DNA of 64,000 nucleotides from Cupriavidus sp. 2SB (GTDB lineage: Bacteria; Pseudomonadota; Gammaproteobacteria; Burkholderiales; Burkholderiaceae): positions 22,804 to 86,803 of the forward strand of contig NZ_SCMX01000025.1 of assembly GCF_005503625.1 (NCBI RefSeq). The letters are read 5' to 3'. Positions 16,414 to 26,098 of the stretch are shown piece by piece; position 1 is the stretch's first letter; each line of letters starts with the position of its first letter. A program made the position numbers and the translations under genes. Under the pieces are notes generated by a model. The model made no database searches and was not told the DNA's origin. It saw only the letters and a list, made by a program, of their open reading frames with translations.

Positions 16414-17727
16414 ATGAACGGCAAAGCCACCCGGATCGAACTGCTGAATTTCAGCACGCCGCAGATGCGCGCTTTCCACCTGACCTGGATGGCGTTTTTC
16501 GTCTGCTTCTTCGCTTGGTTCGCTTGTGCGCCGCTGATGCCCGTGCTCAAGGGTGAATTCGGTCTGACGCCTGGTCAGATCGCCAATATCAATATCGCCG
16601 CCGTGGCCGTCACCATCATCGTGCGCCTGATCATCGGGCCGATGTGTGATCGCTTTGGCCCGCGCAAGACCTACACCGGCCTGCTCGCCATCGGCGCCAT
16701 CCCCGTGATCGGCGTGGCGTTCGCGCAGAGCTACGAGACCTTCCTGTTCTTCCGCCTGCTGATTGGTGCGGTGGGTGCCAGCTTCGTGATCACGCAGTAC
16801 CACACGTCGGTGATGTTCGCGCCAAACGTGGTGGGTACGGCCAATGCCGCGTCGGCGGGCTGGGGCAATGCCGGCGGCGGGGCCGCGCAGGGCGTGATGC
16901 CGCTGCTGCTGGCCGCCGTGCTGTTCCTCGGTGTGGATCACGCCATGGGCTGGCGCGTGGCGCTGATCGTGCCGGGCGTGCTGATGCTGGTGATGGCGTT
17001 CATTTACTGGCGCTTCACGCAGGACTGCCCCGAAGGCAACTTTGCCGATCTGCGCGCACGTGGCATTGCAGTGAGCGGTGGCAAAGGCGGTGGCGGCTGG
17101 GCTAGCTTCCGCGCGGCCAGCACCAACTATCGCGTCTGGCTGCTGTTCATCACGTACGGCGCATGTTTCGGCGTGGAGATCTTCATCCATAACGTGGCCG
17201 CCACGTTCTATGTGGATCGCTTCGGCCTGTCGCTGTCGGCAGCCGGCATGGCAGCGGCGAGCTTCGGCCTGCTGGCGCTGTTTGCCCGTGCGTTGGGCGG
17301 CTATGTGTCGGATCGCTTTGCGCGCCGTCGCGGCCTCGATGCCCGCTCCATCGTGCTGTTCGTCTTCATTCTTGGCGAAGGCCTGGGCCTGCTGGCCTTT
17401 GCCCACGCCTCGGGCGTGGCCATGGCGATCGTCGCAATGCTCGTCTTCGGCCTGTTCACCCACATGGCCTGCGGCGCCACGTATGCGCTGGTGCCGTTTA
17501 TCGATCGCAAGGCGCTGGGCGGTGTGGCCGGGATCATCGGCGCAGGCGGCAACGTGGGCGCAGTGGCCGCGGGCTTTCTGATGAAGGGTCTGGGCGATCT
17601 GCAACAGACGCTGACGTATCTCGGCGTGGCCGCCACGCTGGCCGCGCTGTGCGCCATCGCCGTGCGCTTCAGCGCCGAGCACAAGGCACAGGAGCAGGCG
17701 CTCTACGACAACGCCCTCGCGAACTAA
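16414..17727 (+). CDS. narK: NarK/NasA-type MFS nitrate/nitrite transporter
   Basis: A 437-residue inner-membrane transporter. Both nitrate-signature motifs of the NNP family are present: GWGNAGGGAAQ (about residue 149) in TM5 and GAGGNVGAVAAGF (about 376) in TM11. A substrate-site arginine lies in the RLIIGPMCDRFGPRKTY region and another in the RALGGYVSDRFARR region. It is the first gene of the nitrate assimilation operon, behind a sigma-54 promoter and an antitermination leader. Import of nitrate for assimilation is the most likely role. Confidence 0.93.
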   Translation: MNGKATRIELLNFSTPQMRAFHLTWMAFFVCFFAWFACAPLMPVLKGEFGLTPGQIANINIAAVAVTIIVRLIIGPMCDRFGPRKTYTGLLAIGAIPVIGVAFAQSYETFLFFRLLIGAVGASFVITQYHTSVMFAPNVVGTANAASAGWGNAGGGAAQGVMPLLLAAVLFLGVDHAMGWRVALIVPGVLMLVMAFIYWRFTQDCPEGNFADLRARGIAVSGGKGGGGWASFRAASTNYRVWLLFITYGACFGVEIFIHNVAATFYVDRFGLSLSAAGMAAASFGLLALFARALGGYVSDRFARRRGLDARSIVLFVFILGEGLGLLAFAHASGVAMAIVAMLVFGLFTHMACGATYALVPFIDRKALGGVAGIIGAGGNVGAVAAGFLMKGLGDLQQTLTYLGVAATLAALCAIAVRFSAEHKAQEQALYDNALAN

Positions 17728-17764
17728 TCGACAAAGCACAACATCCCCGCACAAGGAAAGCATC

Positions 17765-20326
17765 ATGAAGATCATCATCGTCGGGCACGGCATGGTCGGC
17801 CACAAGTTCCTGGAATGCCTGGCTGAAGCCGGCGCGCAGGATCTCGAAGTGACGGTGCTCTGCGAGGAGCCTCGTCCTGCCTACGATCGCGTTCACCTGT
17901 CCGAGTTCTTCGCGGGCAAGTCCGCCGATGACCTGTCGCTGGTGCCGGAAGGCTTCTTCGCGCAGCACAACAACATGCTGCTGCGCCTGAACGCGAAGGC
18001 CACGGCCATCGACACCGCCACGCGTACGGTCACGACTTCTACCGGCGAGACGCTCTCCTACGACAAACTCGTGCTGGCCACCGGCTCGTATCCGTTCGTG
18101 CCGCCACTGCCGGGCAAGGATCGCAAGGACACGTTCGTCTATCGCACCATCGAAGACCTCGAAGCGATGCTGGAATGCGGCAAGCGCGCGAAGTCCGGTG
18201 TGGTGATCGGCGGCGGCCTGCTGGGTCTGGAATGCGCCAAGGCCCTGCGCGACATGGATCTGGAAACGCATGTCGTCGAATTCGCGCCGCGCCTGATGGC
18301 TGTGCAGGTGGACGATGGTGGCGGCCGCATGCTGCGCCAGAAGATCGAAGACCTCGGCGTCAAGGCGCACACGGGCAAGAACACCGTGGAGATCGTCGAT
18401 GGCGTGGACGGTACGCATCGCATGAACTTCACCGATGGCACGCATCTCGACACCGACATGATCGTGTTCTCGGCGGGCATCCGTCCGCGTGACGAGCTGG
18501 CGCGCGACAGTGGCCTGAATATCGGCCCGCGCGGCGGCATCGTGATCGACAACAATTGCCTGACCTCGGACCCGCACGTCTACGCTATCGGCGAATGCGC
18601 GCTGTGGGACGGCAAGATCTACGGTCTGGTCGCGCCCGGCTACGACATGGCGCGTGTGGCCGCGCGCCACCTGCGCGGCGAAGCTGCCGAGTTCGGCGGC
18701 GCCGACATGAGCACCAAGCTCAAGCTGATGGGTGTGGACGTGGCCAGCATCGGCGATCCGCACGGCAATGTGCCGGGCAGCCGTTCGTACCAGTTCACCG
18801 ACGAGCGCAAGCAGGTCTACAAGAAGCTCGTGGTGTCCGATTGCGGCAAGTTCCTGCTCGGCGGTGTGCTCGTTGGCGACGCCGAGGAATACGGCACACT
18901 GCTGCAGATGATGCTGAACCGCATCGAGTTGCCCGAGTCGCCCGAATTCCTGATCCTGCCCTCCTCCGATGGCCAGGCCAAGCCCGCGCTGGGCGCCGAC
19001 GCATTGCCTGACACCGCACAGATCTGCTCGTGCAACAACGTCAGCAAGGGCCAGATCTGCGCCGCCGTAACCGATGGCGCCACCAGCATCGGCGCGCTGA
19101 AGACCTGCACCAAGGCCGGCACGGCGTGCGGCGGCTGCGTGCCGCTGGTCACGCAGATCATGAAGGCCGAGATGAAGAAGCAGGGCATGGCGGTGAACAA
19201 CCATCTCTGCGAACACTTCCCGTATTCGCGCCAGGAGATGTATCACCTGGTGCGCGTGGGCAAGTTCAAGTCGTTCGACGATCTGCTGGCCGCGCACGGC
19301 AAGGGCCTGGGCTGCGATATCTGCAAGCCCACGGTCGGCAACATCCTGGCTTCGTGCTGGAACGATTTCGTGCTCAAGGAAGAGCACGCCAGCCTGCAGG
19401 ATTCCAACGACTACTTCCTCGCCAACATCCAGAAGGACGGCACGTACTCGGTGGTGCCGCGCATGCCGGGTGGCGAAGTCACGCCCGATGGACTGATCGC
19501 CGTGGGTCAGGTGGCCAAGAAGTACGGCCTCTACACCAAGATCACGGGCGGTGCGCGCGTGGACATGTTTGGCGCTCGCCTCGAAGAACTGCCGCTGATC
19601 TGGGAGGAACTGGTTGCCGCCGGCTTCGAGTCGGGCCATGCGTACGGCAAATCTCTGCGCACCGTGAAATCTTGCGTCGGCTCCACATGGTGCCGCTATG
19701 GCGTGGACGATTCGGTCGGCCTCGCCATCGACATCGAGAACCGCTACAAGGGCCTGCGCGCGCCGCACAAGATCAAGTTCGGCGTCTCCGGCTGCACCCG
19801 GGAATGCGCCGAAGCACAGGGCAAGGACGTGGGCATCATCGCCACGGAAAAGGGCTGGAACCTCTACGTGTGCGGCAACGGCGGCATGAAGCCGCGCCAC
19901 GCCGAACTGCTGGCGGGCGATCTGGATCGCGAAACGCTGATCCGCTACGTAGACCGCTTCCTGATGTTCTACGTGCGCACCGCCGACCGTCTGCAACGCA
20001 CCAGCACCTGGCGCGACAACCTCGAAGGCGGCCTGGACTACCTGAAGTCCGTGATCATCGACGACAAGCTTGGTATCGGTGCCGAACTCGAAAGCGAGAT
20101 GCAGCATGTGGTGAACACCTACGAGGACGAGTGGAAGAAGGCCATCACCGACCCCGAGACCCGCAAGCGTTTCCGCCACTTCGTGAACAGCGACATGCGC
20201 GACGACAACCTCGTCTTCCTCGAAGAACGCGGCCAGATCCGCCCGGCTACGCCTGAGGAACGGAACTTGCAGCGTTCCCGCCTGAACCACATTCCCGTGG
20301 TTGCCGTGCCCGCCAATGCAGCCTGA
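17765..20326 (+). CDS. nirB: Assimilatory nitrite reductase [NAD(P)H], large subunit NirB
   Basis: An 853-residue cytoplasmic enzyme that reduces nitrite to ammonium. Domain order is FAD/NAD(P) reductase (GHGMVGHKFLE at the N terminus, VIGGGLLGLECAKAL about 147-161), a BFD-type [2Fe-2S] domain (CSCNNVSKGQIC about 421, CGGCVP), and the sirohaem/[4Fe-4S] half with ligands in SCVGSTWCRYGV (about 636) and GVSGCTRECAEAQ (about 676). A second CDICKP segment lies between. Length and motifs are normal. It is followed 25 bp later by nirD. Confidence 0.96.
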   Translation: MKIIIVGHGMVGHKFLECLAEAGAQDLEVTVLCEEPRPAYDRVHLSEFFAGKSADDLSLVPEGFFAQHNNMLLRLNAKATAIDTATRTVTTSTGETLSYDKLVLATGSYPFVPPLPGKDRKDTFVYRTIEDLEAMLECGKRAKSGVVIGGGLLGLECAKALRDMDLETHVVEFAPRLMAVQVDDGGGRMLRQKIEDLGVKAHTGKNTVEIVDGVDGTHRMNFTDGTHLDTDMIVFSAGIRPRDELARDSGLNIGPRGGIVIDNNCLTSDPHVYAIGECALWDGKIYGLVAPGYDMARVAARHLRGEAAEFGGADMSTKLKLMGVDVASIGDPHGNVPGSRSYQFTDERKQVYKKLVVSDCGKFLLGGVLVGDAEEYGTLLQMMLNRIELPESPEFLILPSSDGQAKPALGADALPDTAQICSCNNVSKGQICAAVTDGATSIGALKTCTKAGTACGGCVPLVTQIMKAEMKKQGMAVNNHLCEHFPYSRQEMYHLVRVGKFKSFDDLLAAHGKGLGCDICKPTVGNILASCWNDFVLKEEHASLQDSNDYFLANIQKDGTYSVVPRMPGGEVTPDGLIAVGQVAKKYGLYTKITGGARVDMFGARLEELPLIWEELVAAGFESGHAYGKSLRTVKSCVGSTWCRYGVDDSVGLAIDIENRYKGLRAPHKIKFGVSGCTRECAEAQGKDVGIIATEKGWNLYVCGNGGMKPRHAELLAGDLDRETLIRYVDRFLMFYVRTADRLQRTSTWRDNLEGGLDYLKSVIIDDKLGIGAELESEMQHVVNTYEDEWKKAITDPETRKRFRHFVNSDMRDDNLVFLEERGQIRPATPEERNLQRSRLNHIPVVAVPANAA

Positions 20327-20351
20327 TACGCGTCAAATTGAGGAGAACGTG

Positions 20352-20747
20352 ATGAATCAAGCCCACCATCCCGAAACCTGGACGGCCATCTGCACCTTGC
20401 GCGACATCGTGCCCAATACTGGTGTGTGCGCGCTGATCGGCAAGCAGCAGGTTGCAGTGTTCCGCATCGGCCGTGGCGAAGACGTCTACGCGATTGCCAA
20501 TTTCGATCCGAACTCGCAGGCCAATGTGCTCTCGCGCGGGCTGGTCGGTAGCCTGGGCGATCGCGTCGTGGTGGCGTCACCGATCTACAAGCACCACTTC
20601 GACCTGCGCACGGGCGAGTGCCTGGAAGCACCGGAGCACTCCATCGACGCCTTCTCCGCACGGGTCTACGACGGCAAGGTGTGGGTCGCCACCGAAGCGG
20701 TGACGCGCGAGACCGAGGAAGCATCCGAGGAAGAATTGGCTGCCTGA
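20352..20747 (+). CDS. nirD: Nitrite reductase small subunit NirD
   Basis: A 131-residue Rieske-fold protein without the Rieske Cys/His ligands, as is usual for NirD (for example NFDPNSQANVLSRGLVG and SPIYKHHFDLRTGECLE where a true Rieske protein would carry CPHH). It associates with NirB. The ATG at 20352 follows GGAG; GTG 20349 is an alternative. A hairpin follows the stop codon. Confidence 0.93.
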   Translation: MNQAHHPETWTAICTLRDIVPNTGVCALIGKQQVAVFRIGRGEDVYAIANFDPNSQANVLSRGLVGSLGDRVVVASPIYKHHFDLRTGECLEAPEHSIDAFSARVYDGKVWVATEAVTRETEEASEEELAA

Positions 20748-20752
20748 ATTAC

Positions 20753-20776
20753 GGGCCGCCTGAAAGCGGGCGGCCC
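20753..20776 (+). other. Intercistronic hairpin after nirD
   Basis: GGGCCGCC (20753-20760) pairs with GGCGGCCC (20769-20776). It has no U-run, so it is more likely a processing or stability element between nirD and the flavoprotein gene than a terminator. Confidence 0.45.
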
Positions 20777-20784
20777 TCTACCGG

Positions 20785-22053
20785 ATGACGCTCATGATGT
20801 CCCCCTCCCCGACCGCCGTCGCTCAAACCGCTCCCGCACGCCCCCGGCTGGTCGTCGTCGGCAACGGCATGGCCGGTATGCGCACCGTCGAGGAACTGCT
20901 GAAGCTGGCACCGGACCTTTACGACATCACCGTCTTCGGCGCCGAGCCGCACGGCAACTACAACCGCGTCCTGTTGTCACCGGTGCTCGCTGGCGAGAAG
21001 ACCGTCGACGACATCATGCTCAACACGCGCGACTGGTACACGCAGCACGGGATCGAGCTGCTGGCCGGCGACCCCGTGGTGGCCATCGATCGTCCGCGCC
21101 GCGTCGTGCGCTCGGCATCGGGCCGCGAAGTCCGCTACGACCGCCTGCTGCTGGCTACCGGCTCCAAGCCGTTCATCATCCCCGTGCCGGGCCACACGCT
21201 CGATGGCGTGATCGCGTTCCGCGACATCCAGGACGTGGAGACCATGTTGCACGCCGCGCGCAATCATCGCCACGCGGTGGTCATCGGCGGCGGACTGCTG
21301 GGGCTCGAAGCGGCCAACGGCCTGATGCGTCAGGGCATGGACGTGACCGTGGTCCATCTGGCCGATACGCTGATGGAGCGCCAGCTCGACAAGCCCGCCG
21401 CCGAACTGCTCAAGGGCGCGCTCGAACGCAAAGGGCTGCGCTTCCTGCTTAACGCGCAGACCGCCGGCATCCTTGGCGATGAGCGCGTGACCGGCGTACT
21501 GTTCAAGGACGGCACGCGGATTCCCGCCGATCTCGTTGTGATGACCGCGGGCGTGCGTCCCAATATCGAACTGGCGGCCGGCGCCGGGCTGCGCTGCGAG
21601 CGCGCCATCGTCGTGGATGACACACTGCAGACCTTCGACCCCCGCATCTACGCCGTGGGCGAATGCGTGCAGCATCGGCAAGCCACGTTCGGCCTGGTGG
21701 CACCGATCTGGGATCAGGCGCGTGTGTGCGCGGCGCATCTGGCCGGCGCAGGCCATCGCCGTTACGTGCAGCAAGCCACGGCCACCAAACTCAAGGTGAC
21801 GGGCGTGGATCTCTACTCGGCTGGCGATTTCATCGGCACCGAAGGCAGCGAAGACCTCGTGCTACGCGATCCGCGCCGGGGCGTCTACAAGCGGCTCGTG
21901 CTGCAGGATGGGCGCCTCGTTGGCGCCGTGCTCTATGGCGATGTGAAAGACGGCCCGTGGTACTTCGACCTGATCCAGAGTGGCAAGCCCGTGGCCGCGC
22001 TGCGCCAGCGCCTGCTGTTCGGCCAGGCGCAATGCGACGCGCTGGCTGCCTGA
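20785..22053 (+). CDS. FAD-dependent NAD(P)H oxidoreductase, nitrate reductase electron-transfer subunit (NasB-like)
   Basis: A 422-residue flavoprotein of the NirB-N/rubredoxin reductase type: FAD site VVVGNGMAGMRTVEELL (about 23-39), LLLATGSKPFIIP, NAD site AVVIGGGLLGLEAANGL (about 167-183), and YAVGECVQHRQATFGLVAP near the end. It has no iron-sulfur domain. Placed between nirBD and the molybdenum nitrate reductase, it probably passes electrons from NAD(P)H to the [2Fe-2S] tail of that enzyme. ATG at 20794 and 20797 are alternative starts. Confidence 0.85.
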   Translation: MTLMMSPSPTAVAQTAPARPRLVVVGNGMAGMRTVEELLKLAPDLYDITVFGAEPHGNYNRVLLSPVLAGEKTVDDIMLNTRDWYTQHGIELLAGDPVVAIDRPRRVVRSASGREVRYDRLLLATGSKPFIIPVPGHTLDGVIAFRDIQDVETMLHAARNHRHAVVIGGGLLGLEAANGLMRQGMDVTVVHLADTLMERQLDKPAAELLKGALERKGLRFLLNAQTAGILGDERVTGVLFKDGTRIPADLVVMTAGVRPNIELAAGAGLRCERAIVVDDTLQTFDPRIYAVGECVQHRQATFGLVAPIWDQARVCAAHLAGAGHRRYVQQATATKLKVTGVDLYSAGDFIGTEGSEDLVLRDPRRGVYKRLVLQDGRLVGAVLYGDVKDGPWYFDLIQSGKPVAALRQRLLFGQAQCDALAA

Positions 22054-22085
22054 TTGCCTGATCGCCACAAACCGGAAATCGATTC

Positions 22086-24824
22086 GTGAACCTGTCCGAT
22101 ATCGCGGTGGTTGCCACCACTGCCACCAAGACCGTCTCCACCACGTGCCCATACTGCGGCGTGGGGTGCGGCGTGCGCGCCACGGTGCGCGCCGATGGCC
22201 AGGTTGAAGTCCAGGGCGACGCCGACCATGCATCGAATTTCGGTCGCCTGTGCGTGAAAGGCTCCGCGCTTGGAGACACCGTCGACCTCGACGGCCGGCT
22301 GCTGCATCCACAGTTCCGCGATGCCGATGGCACGCTACGTCGCGTGAGCTGGAACGATGCGCTGGATCGCGTCGCGAATGGCTTTGCGGACGTGATTGCT
22401 CGCCATGGTCCCGACGCCGTGGCGCTCTACGTCTCCGGCCAGATCCTGACCGAGGACTACTACGTCGCCAACAAGCTCATGAAGGGCTTTATCGGCTCGG
22501 CCAATATCGATACCAACTCGCGGTTGTGCATGTCATCGGCCGTGGCCGGCCACAAGCGCGCGTTCGGTGAAGATCTGGTGCCGTGCAACTACGAAGACCT
22601 GGAATCCGCCGATCTCGTCGTGCTCGTTGGCTCAAATACCGCGTGGTGCCATCCGATCCTGTTCCAGCGCCTCACGCGCGCCAAGGAAGCGCGGCCCGAG
22701 ATGAAGATCGTGGCTATCGATCCGCGCCGCACCGCCACGTGCGAACTGGCCGACCTGCATCTGCCGTTGCGCGCGGGCACCGACGTGCGGCTGTTCAACG
22801 GGCTGCTGTCGTACTTGTCGCGGCATGGCCATGTGGATCAGGCGTTTGTCGAGGCGCACACCAGCGGATTCGATGACGCTCTGGCCGCCGCCGACTTGGA
22901 AACCAACGAGATCGCCGCGCTCGCCCGCGCGTGCAAGCTCGATGCGCAAGACGTAGAGACCTTCTTCGCGCTATTCGCCGGCACCGAGAAGGTCGTCACG
23001 GCGTTCTCGATGGGTGTGAACCAGTCATCGTCGGGCACGGACAAGGTCAACGCGATCGTCAATTGCCATCTGCTGACGGGTCGCATCGGCCGCGCCGGCA
23101 TGGGTCCGTTCTCGCTGACCGGGCAGCCCAATGCGATGGGTGGGCGCGAAGTGGGCGGTCTCGCCAACATGCTGGCGGCGCATATGGAGCTGGCGAATCC
23201 GCTGCATCGCGACATCGTGCAGGATTTCTGGCAGTCGCCGCAAATGGCCGATCGCCCCGGCCTCAAGGCCGTGGATCTGTTCCAGGCCATCGAGCAAGGC
23301 AAGGTGAAGGCCGTGTGGGTCATCGGCACCAACCCCGTGGTGAGTCTGCCCGATGCCGATCAGGCACGCCGCGCGCTGGCGCAGTGCGAACTCGTGGTGG
23401 CTTCCGACATCGTTACCCGCACCGATACCAACGACGCTGCGCACGTGTTGCTGCCTGCGCTGGGCTGGGGCGAGAAGGACGGCACGGTCACCAACTCCGA
23501 GCGCCGCATCTCGCGCCAGCGCGCGTTCCTCTCCGCACCGGGCGAGGCTCGCGCGGACTGGGACATCCTCTGCGATGTCGCGCGTCGCATGGGCTTTGCG
23601 GGCTTCGACTATGCGGGCCAGCATGAAATCTTTGACGAGCACGCGCGCCTGAGCGCGTTTCGCAATGGTGATGCCGATGATCGCCACGCCCCGCGCATGT
23701 TCGATATCGGCGGCCTCACCGGTCTTGGCGAGGAAGCCTACGACGAACTCGTACCCGTGCAATGGCCGCTGCGTACCGCCACCGCGCCCGGCACGCAACG
23801 TCTGTTCGAAGACGGACGCTTTGCATTCGGCGATGGCCGCGCGCGCTTTGTCGCTACGGCTGCCCGCGCACCTGCGAACAGCGCGGACGATGATTTCCCG
23901 CTGATCCTGAACACGGGCCGCGTGCGCGACCAGTGGCACACGATGACGCGCACCGGCCGCGCCGCGCGACTGGCCGATCACCTGCCCGAACCCTTCGTCG
24001 ACATGCATCCGCAAGACGCGCTGCTGTGCGGCGTGGGCGAAGGCAAGCTCGCGCGCGTGACCAGCCGATGGGGCGCCATGGTGGCGCGCGTGCGCTTTGG
24101 CGGCGGCATCCCGCGCGGCAGCGTGTTCGTGCCGATCCACTGGAACAACCAGTTCAGCTCCGACGCGCGCGTGGGCGCCGTGGTCAATCCCGCCGTCGAT
24201 CCGGTCTCGGGCGAGCCCGAGTTCAAGCACACGCCGGTACGCGTGGACGAGTTCCGTGTCTCGTGGCACGGCTTTGCACTGAGCCGCAACGCGCTGCCTG
24301 CCGACGCACTGACGTACTGGACGCGCATCCAGGGCAAGCAATTCCACCGCTACGAATTCGCGGGCCGCGATGTGGTAACCGACCGCACAGCCTGGGCGCG
24401 CGCACTGCTCGGCGTGCAGGACCCGGATGCCGACTGGCTCGAATACGAGGATCGCACGGCAGGCGTGTACCACGCGGGCTACGTCGTCAACGATCGCATC
24501 GAGGCCTGCGTCTATATCTCGACGCGCGCCGAACTGCCATCGCGCGCGTGGCTGTCGCAACTGTTCGGCCAGGAACGGCTGGAAGACGCGGACCGCATTG
24601 GCCTGCTGCTCGGCCAGCCCCTGGAAAAGACCGCCGATGCAGGACCCACGATCTGCTCCTGCTTCGGGGTGGGACGGAACACGATTTGCGATGCAGTGCG
24701 CAAACACGACCTCAAGACGCCCGCCGAGATCACGGCCTGCGTGAAGGCCGGCGGCAACTGCGGCTCTTGCGTGCCAGAGCTTCGCAAGCTGCTGGTGGAG
24801 ATCCGCGTCACGGAAGTGGCGTAA
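22086..24824 (+). CDS. Assimilatory nitrate reductase, molybdopterin catalytic subunit
   Basis: A 912-residue cytoplasmic enzyme that reduces nitrate to nitrite. It starts at GTG 22086. The N-terminal [4Fe-4S] ligands are Cys21, Cys24, Cys28 and Cys56. Molybdopterin oxidoreductase motifs include NIDTNSRLCMSSAVAGHKRAFG (Cys near the Mo site), VGSNTAWCHP, MGVNQSSSGTDKVNAI and GRVRDQWHTMTRTGRA. The last 60 residues form a BFD-like [2Fe-2S] domain (ICSCFGVGRNTIC, CGSCVPEL), the electron entry point in NasA/NasC-type enzymes. It is the last gene of the operon and works with the transporter, NirBD and the flavoprotein. Confidence 0.95.
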   Translation: MNLSDIAVVATTATKTVSTTCPYCGVGCGVRATVRADGQVEVQGDADHASNFGRLCVKGSALGDTVDLDGRLLHPQFRDADGTLRRVSWNDALDRVANGFADVIARHGPDAVALYVSGQILTEDYYVANKLMKGFIGSANIDTNSRLCMSSAVAGHKRAFGEDLVPCNYEDLESADLVVLVGSNTAWCHPILFQRLTRAKEARPEMKIVAIDPRRTATCELADLHLPLRAGTDVRLFNGLLSYLSRHGHVDQAFVEAHTSGFDDALAAADLETNEIAALARACKLDAQDVETFFALFAGTEKVVTAFSMGVNQSSSGTDKVNAIVNCHLLTGRIGRAGMGPFSLTGQPNAMGGREVGGLANMLAAHMELANPLHRDIVQDFWQSPQMADRPGLKAVDLFQAIEQGKVKAVWVIGTNPVVSLPDADQARRALAQCELVVASDIVTRTDTNDAAHVLLPALGWGEKDGTVTNSERRISRQRAFLSAPGEARADWDILCDVARRMGFAGFDYAGQHEIFDEHARLSAFRNGDADDRHAPRMFDIGGLTGLGEEAYDELVPVQWPLRTATAPGTQRLFEDGRFAFGDGRARFVATAARAPANSADDDFPLILNTGRVRDQWHTMTRTGRAARLADHLPEPFVDMHPQDALLCGVGEGKLARVTSRWGAMVARVRFGGGIPRGSVFVPIHWNNQFSSDARVGAVVNPAVDPVSGEPEFKHTPVRVDEFRVSWHGFALSRNALPADALTYWTRIQGKQFHRYEFAGRDVVTDRTAWARALLGVQDPDADWLEYEDRTAGVYHAGYVVNDRIEACVYISTRAELPSRAWLSQLFGQERLEDADRIGLLLGQPLEKTADAGPTICSCFGVGRNTICDAVRKHDLKTPAEITACVKAGGNCGSCVPELRKLLVEIRVTEVA

Positions 24825-24957
24825 GGACAGCGCAGGGGAAGCGTGAAGTCGGGTACAGGCGGCGCTGTTCCGGTGCCGTCTGTATCTTGACAATCGAGGA
24901 GCCAGCCTTAAAGCTATGGGGCTTCGCGTGCCCACGCGCCCTCCTCGCGGAACCATC

Positions 24958-25923
24958 ATGACCACCCTGACCCTGCCCACTTACGCCGACGTCGAAGCTG
25001 CCGCCGGCCGCATCGCCGGTTACGCCAACCGCACGCCAGTCAACACTAGCCGCACGCTCAACGACCTGCTGGGCGCGGAAGTGTTCTTCAAGTGCGAAAA
25101 CTTCCAGCGCATGGGCGCGTTCAAGTTCCGTGGCGCGTTCAACGCGCTGTCGCGCTTTTCCCTCGAGCAACGCAAGGGCGGCGTGGTGGCGTTTTCTTCG
25201 GGCAATCACGCACAAGGCATCGCGCTGTCCGCCAGGCTACTCGGCATGCCCGCCACGATCGTGATGCCGCATGACGCACCCGCTGCCAAGGTAGCGGCGA
25301 CCAAGGGCTATGGCGCCACCGTGGTCAGCTACGACCGCTACACGGAAGACCGCGAAGCCATCGGCCGCAAGCTGGCCGAAGAACACGGCATGACACTGAT
25401 TCCCCCGTTCGACCACCCCGACGTGCTGACGGGCCAGGGCACGGCGGCCAAGGAATTGTTCGAGGAAGTGGGCAAACTCGACGCATTGTTCGTGCCGCTG
25501 GGCGGCGGCGGCCTGCTCTCCGGCACTGCACTATCCACGCGGGCACTGGCGCCGGACTGCAAGCTCTACGGCGTGGAACCCGAAGCCGGCAACGACGGCC
25601 AGCAATCGTTCCGCAGCGGCTCCATCGTCCACATCGACACACCGAAGACCATCGCCGATGGCGCACAGACCGGCGCGCTGGGCAACTACACGTTCGGCAT
25701 CATCAAGCGCGATGTGACCGATGTGCTGACTGCATCGGACGCCGAACTGGTGGAAGCCATGCGCTTCTTTGCCGAACGCATGAAGATGATCGTGGAGCCG
25801 ACCGGCTGCCTGGGACTGGCCGCCGTCCTCCAGCAAAAGGAAGCCCTGCGCGGCAAGCGCGTGGGCGTGATCATCAGCGGCGGAAACGTGGATATTGCGC
25901 GGTTTTGCGAGTTGCTGGGTTAA
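24958..25923 (+). CDS. Threonine/serine dehydratase family PLP enzyme
   Basis: A 321-residue fold-type II PLP enzyme: PLP lysine in GAFKFRGAFNAL (about Lys56), SSGNHAQGIALSA, phosphate-binding GGGGLLSG (about 182-189) and the serine-type end IISGGNVDIARF. The length lacks the C-terminal ACT regulatory domain, so it matches catabolic threonine dehydratase, serine racemase or threo-3-hydroxyaspartate ammonia-lyase. It stands alone after the nitrate operon and faces alaC across a paired-hairpin repeat. Confidence 0.88.
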   Translation: MTTLTLPTYADVEAAAGRIAGYANRTPVNTSRTLNDLLGAEVFFKCENFQRMGAFKFRGAFNALSRFSLEQRKGGVVAFSSGNHAQGIALSARLLGMPATIVMPHDAPAAKVAATKGYGATVVSYDRYTEDREAIGRKLAEEHGMTLIPPFDHPDVLTGQGTAAKELFEEVGKLDALFVPLGGGGLLSGTALSTRALAPDCKLYGVEPEAGNDGQQSFRSGSIVHIDTPKTIADGAQTGALGNYTFGIIKRDVTDVLTASDAELVEAMRFFAERMKMIVEPTGCLGLAAVLQQKEALRGKRVGVIISGGNVDIARFCELLG

Positions 25924-25950
25924 CTGCTGACCGCCTCCCTCGCTGGTTTG

Positions 25951-26073
25951 CTCCCCTCTCCCGCATAGCGGGAGAGGGGTTGGGGGTGAGGGCCGGAGGT
26001 TCTGCTTGCCGACCACGTCGCAATTTGATCCGCTTGCCCTCTCCCCCGCCCCTCTCCCAGAGGGAGAGGGGAG
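25951..26073. repeat. Paired-hairpin intergenic repeat, copy 2
   Basis: Same orientation and layout as the copy at 3047: left hairpin CTCCCCTCTCCCGC/GCGGGAGAGGGG, core GGAGGTTCTGCTTGCC, right hairpin CCCCTCTCCC/GGGAGAGGGGAG. It lies between two convergent genes, where it may serve as a bidirectional transcript end. The tail GAAAACCGAGAGAGA is shared with the copy at 30332. Confidence 0.85.
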
Positions 26074-26098
26074 AAAACCGAGAGAGAGAAAAAAACGG

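Noticed and set aside
17669..20290. Long open frame antisense to nirB (873 codons)
   Set aside because: Product is His/Ala/Arg-rich with no domain, and it mirrors the intact nirB gene; such frames are common opposite GC-rich genes.
20352..20747. NirD as a true Rieske [2Fe-2S] protein
   Set aside because: The Cys/His ligand pairs are absent, as is normal for NirD.
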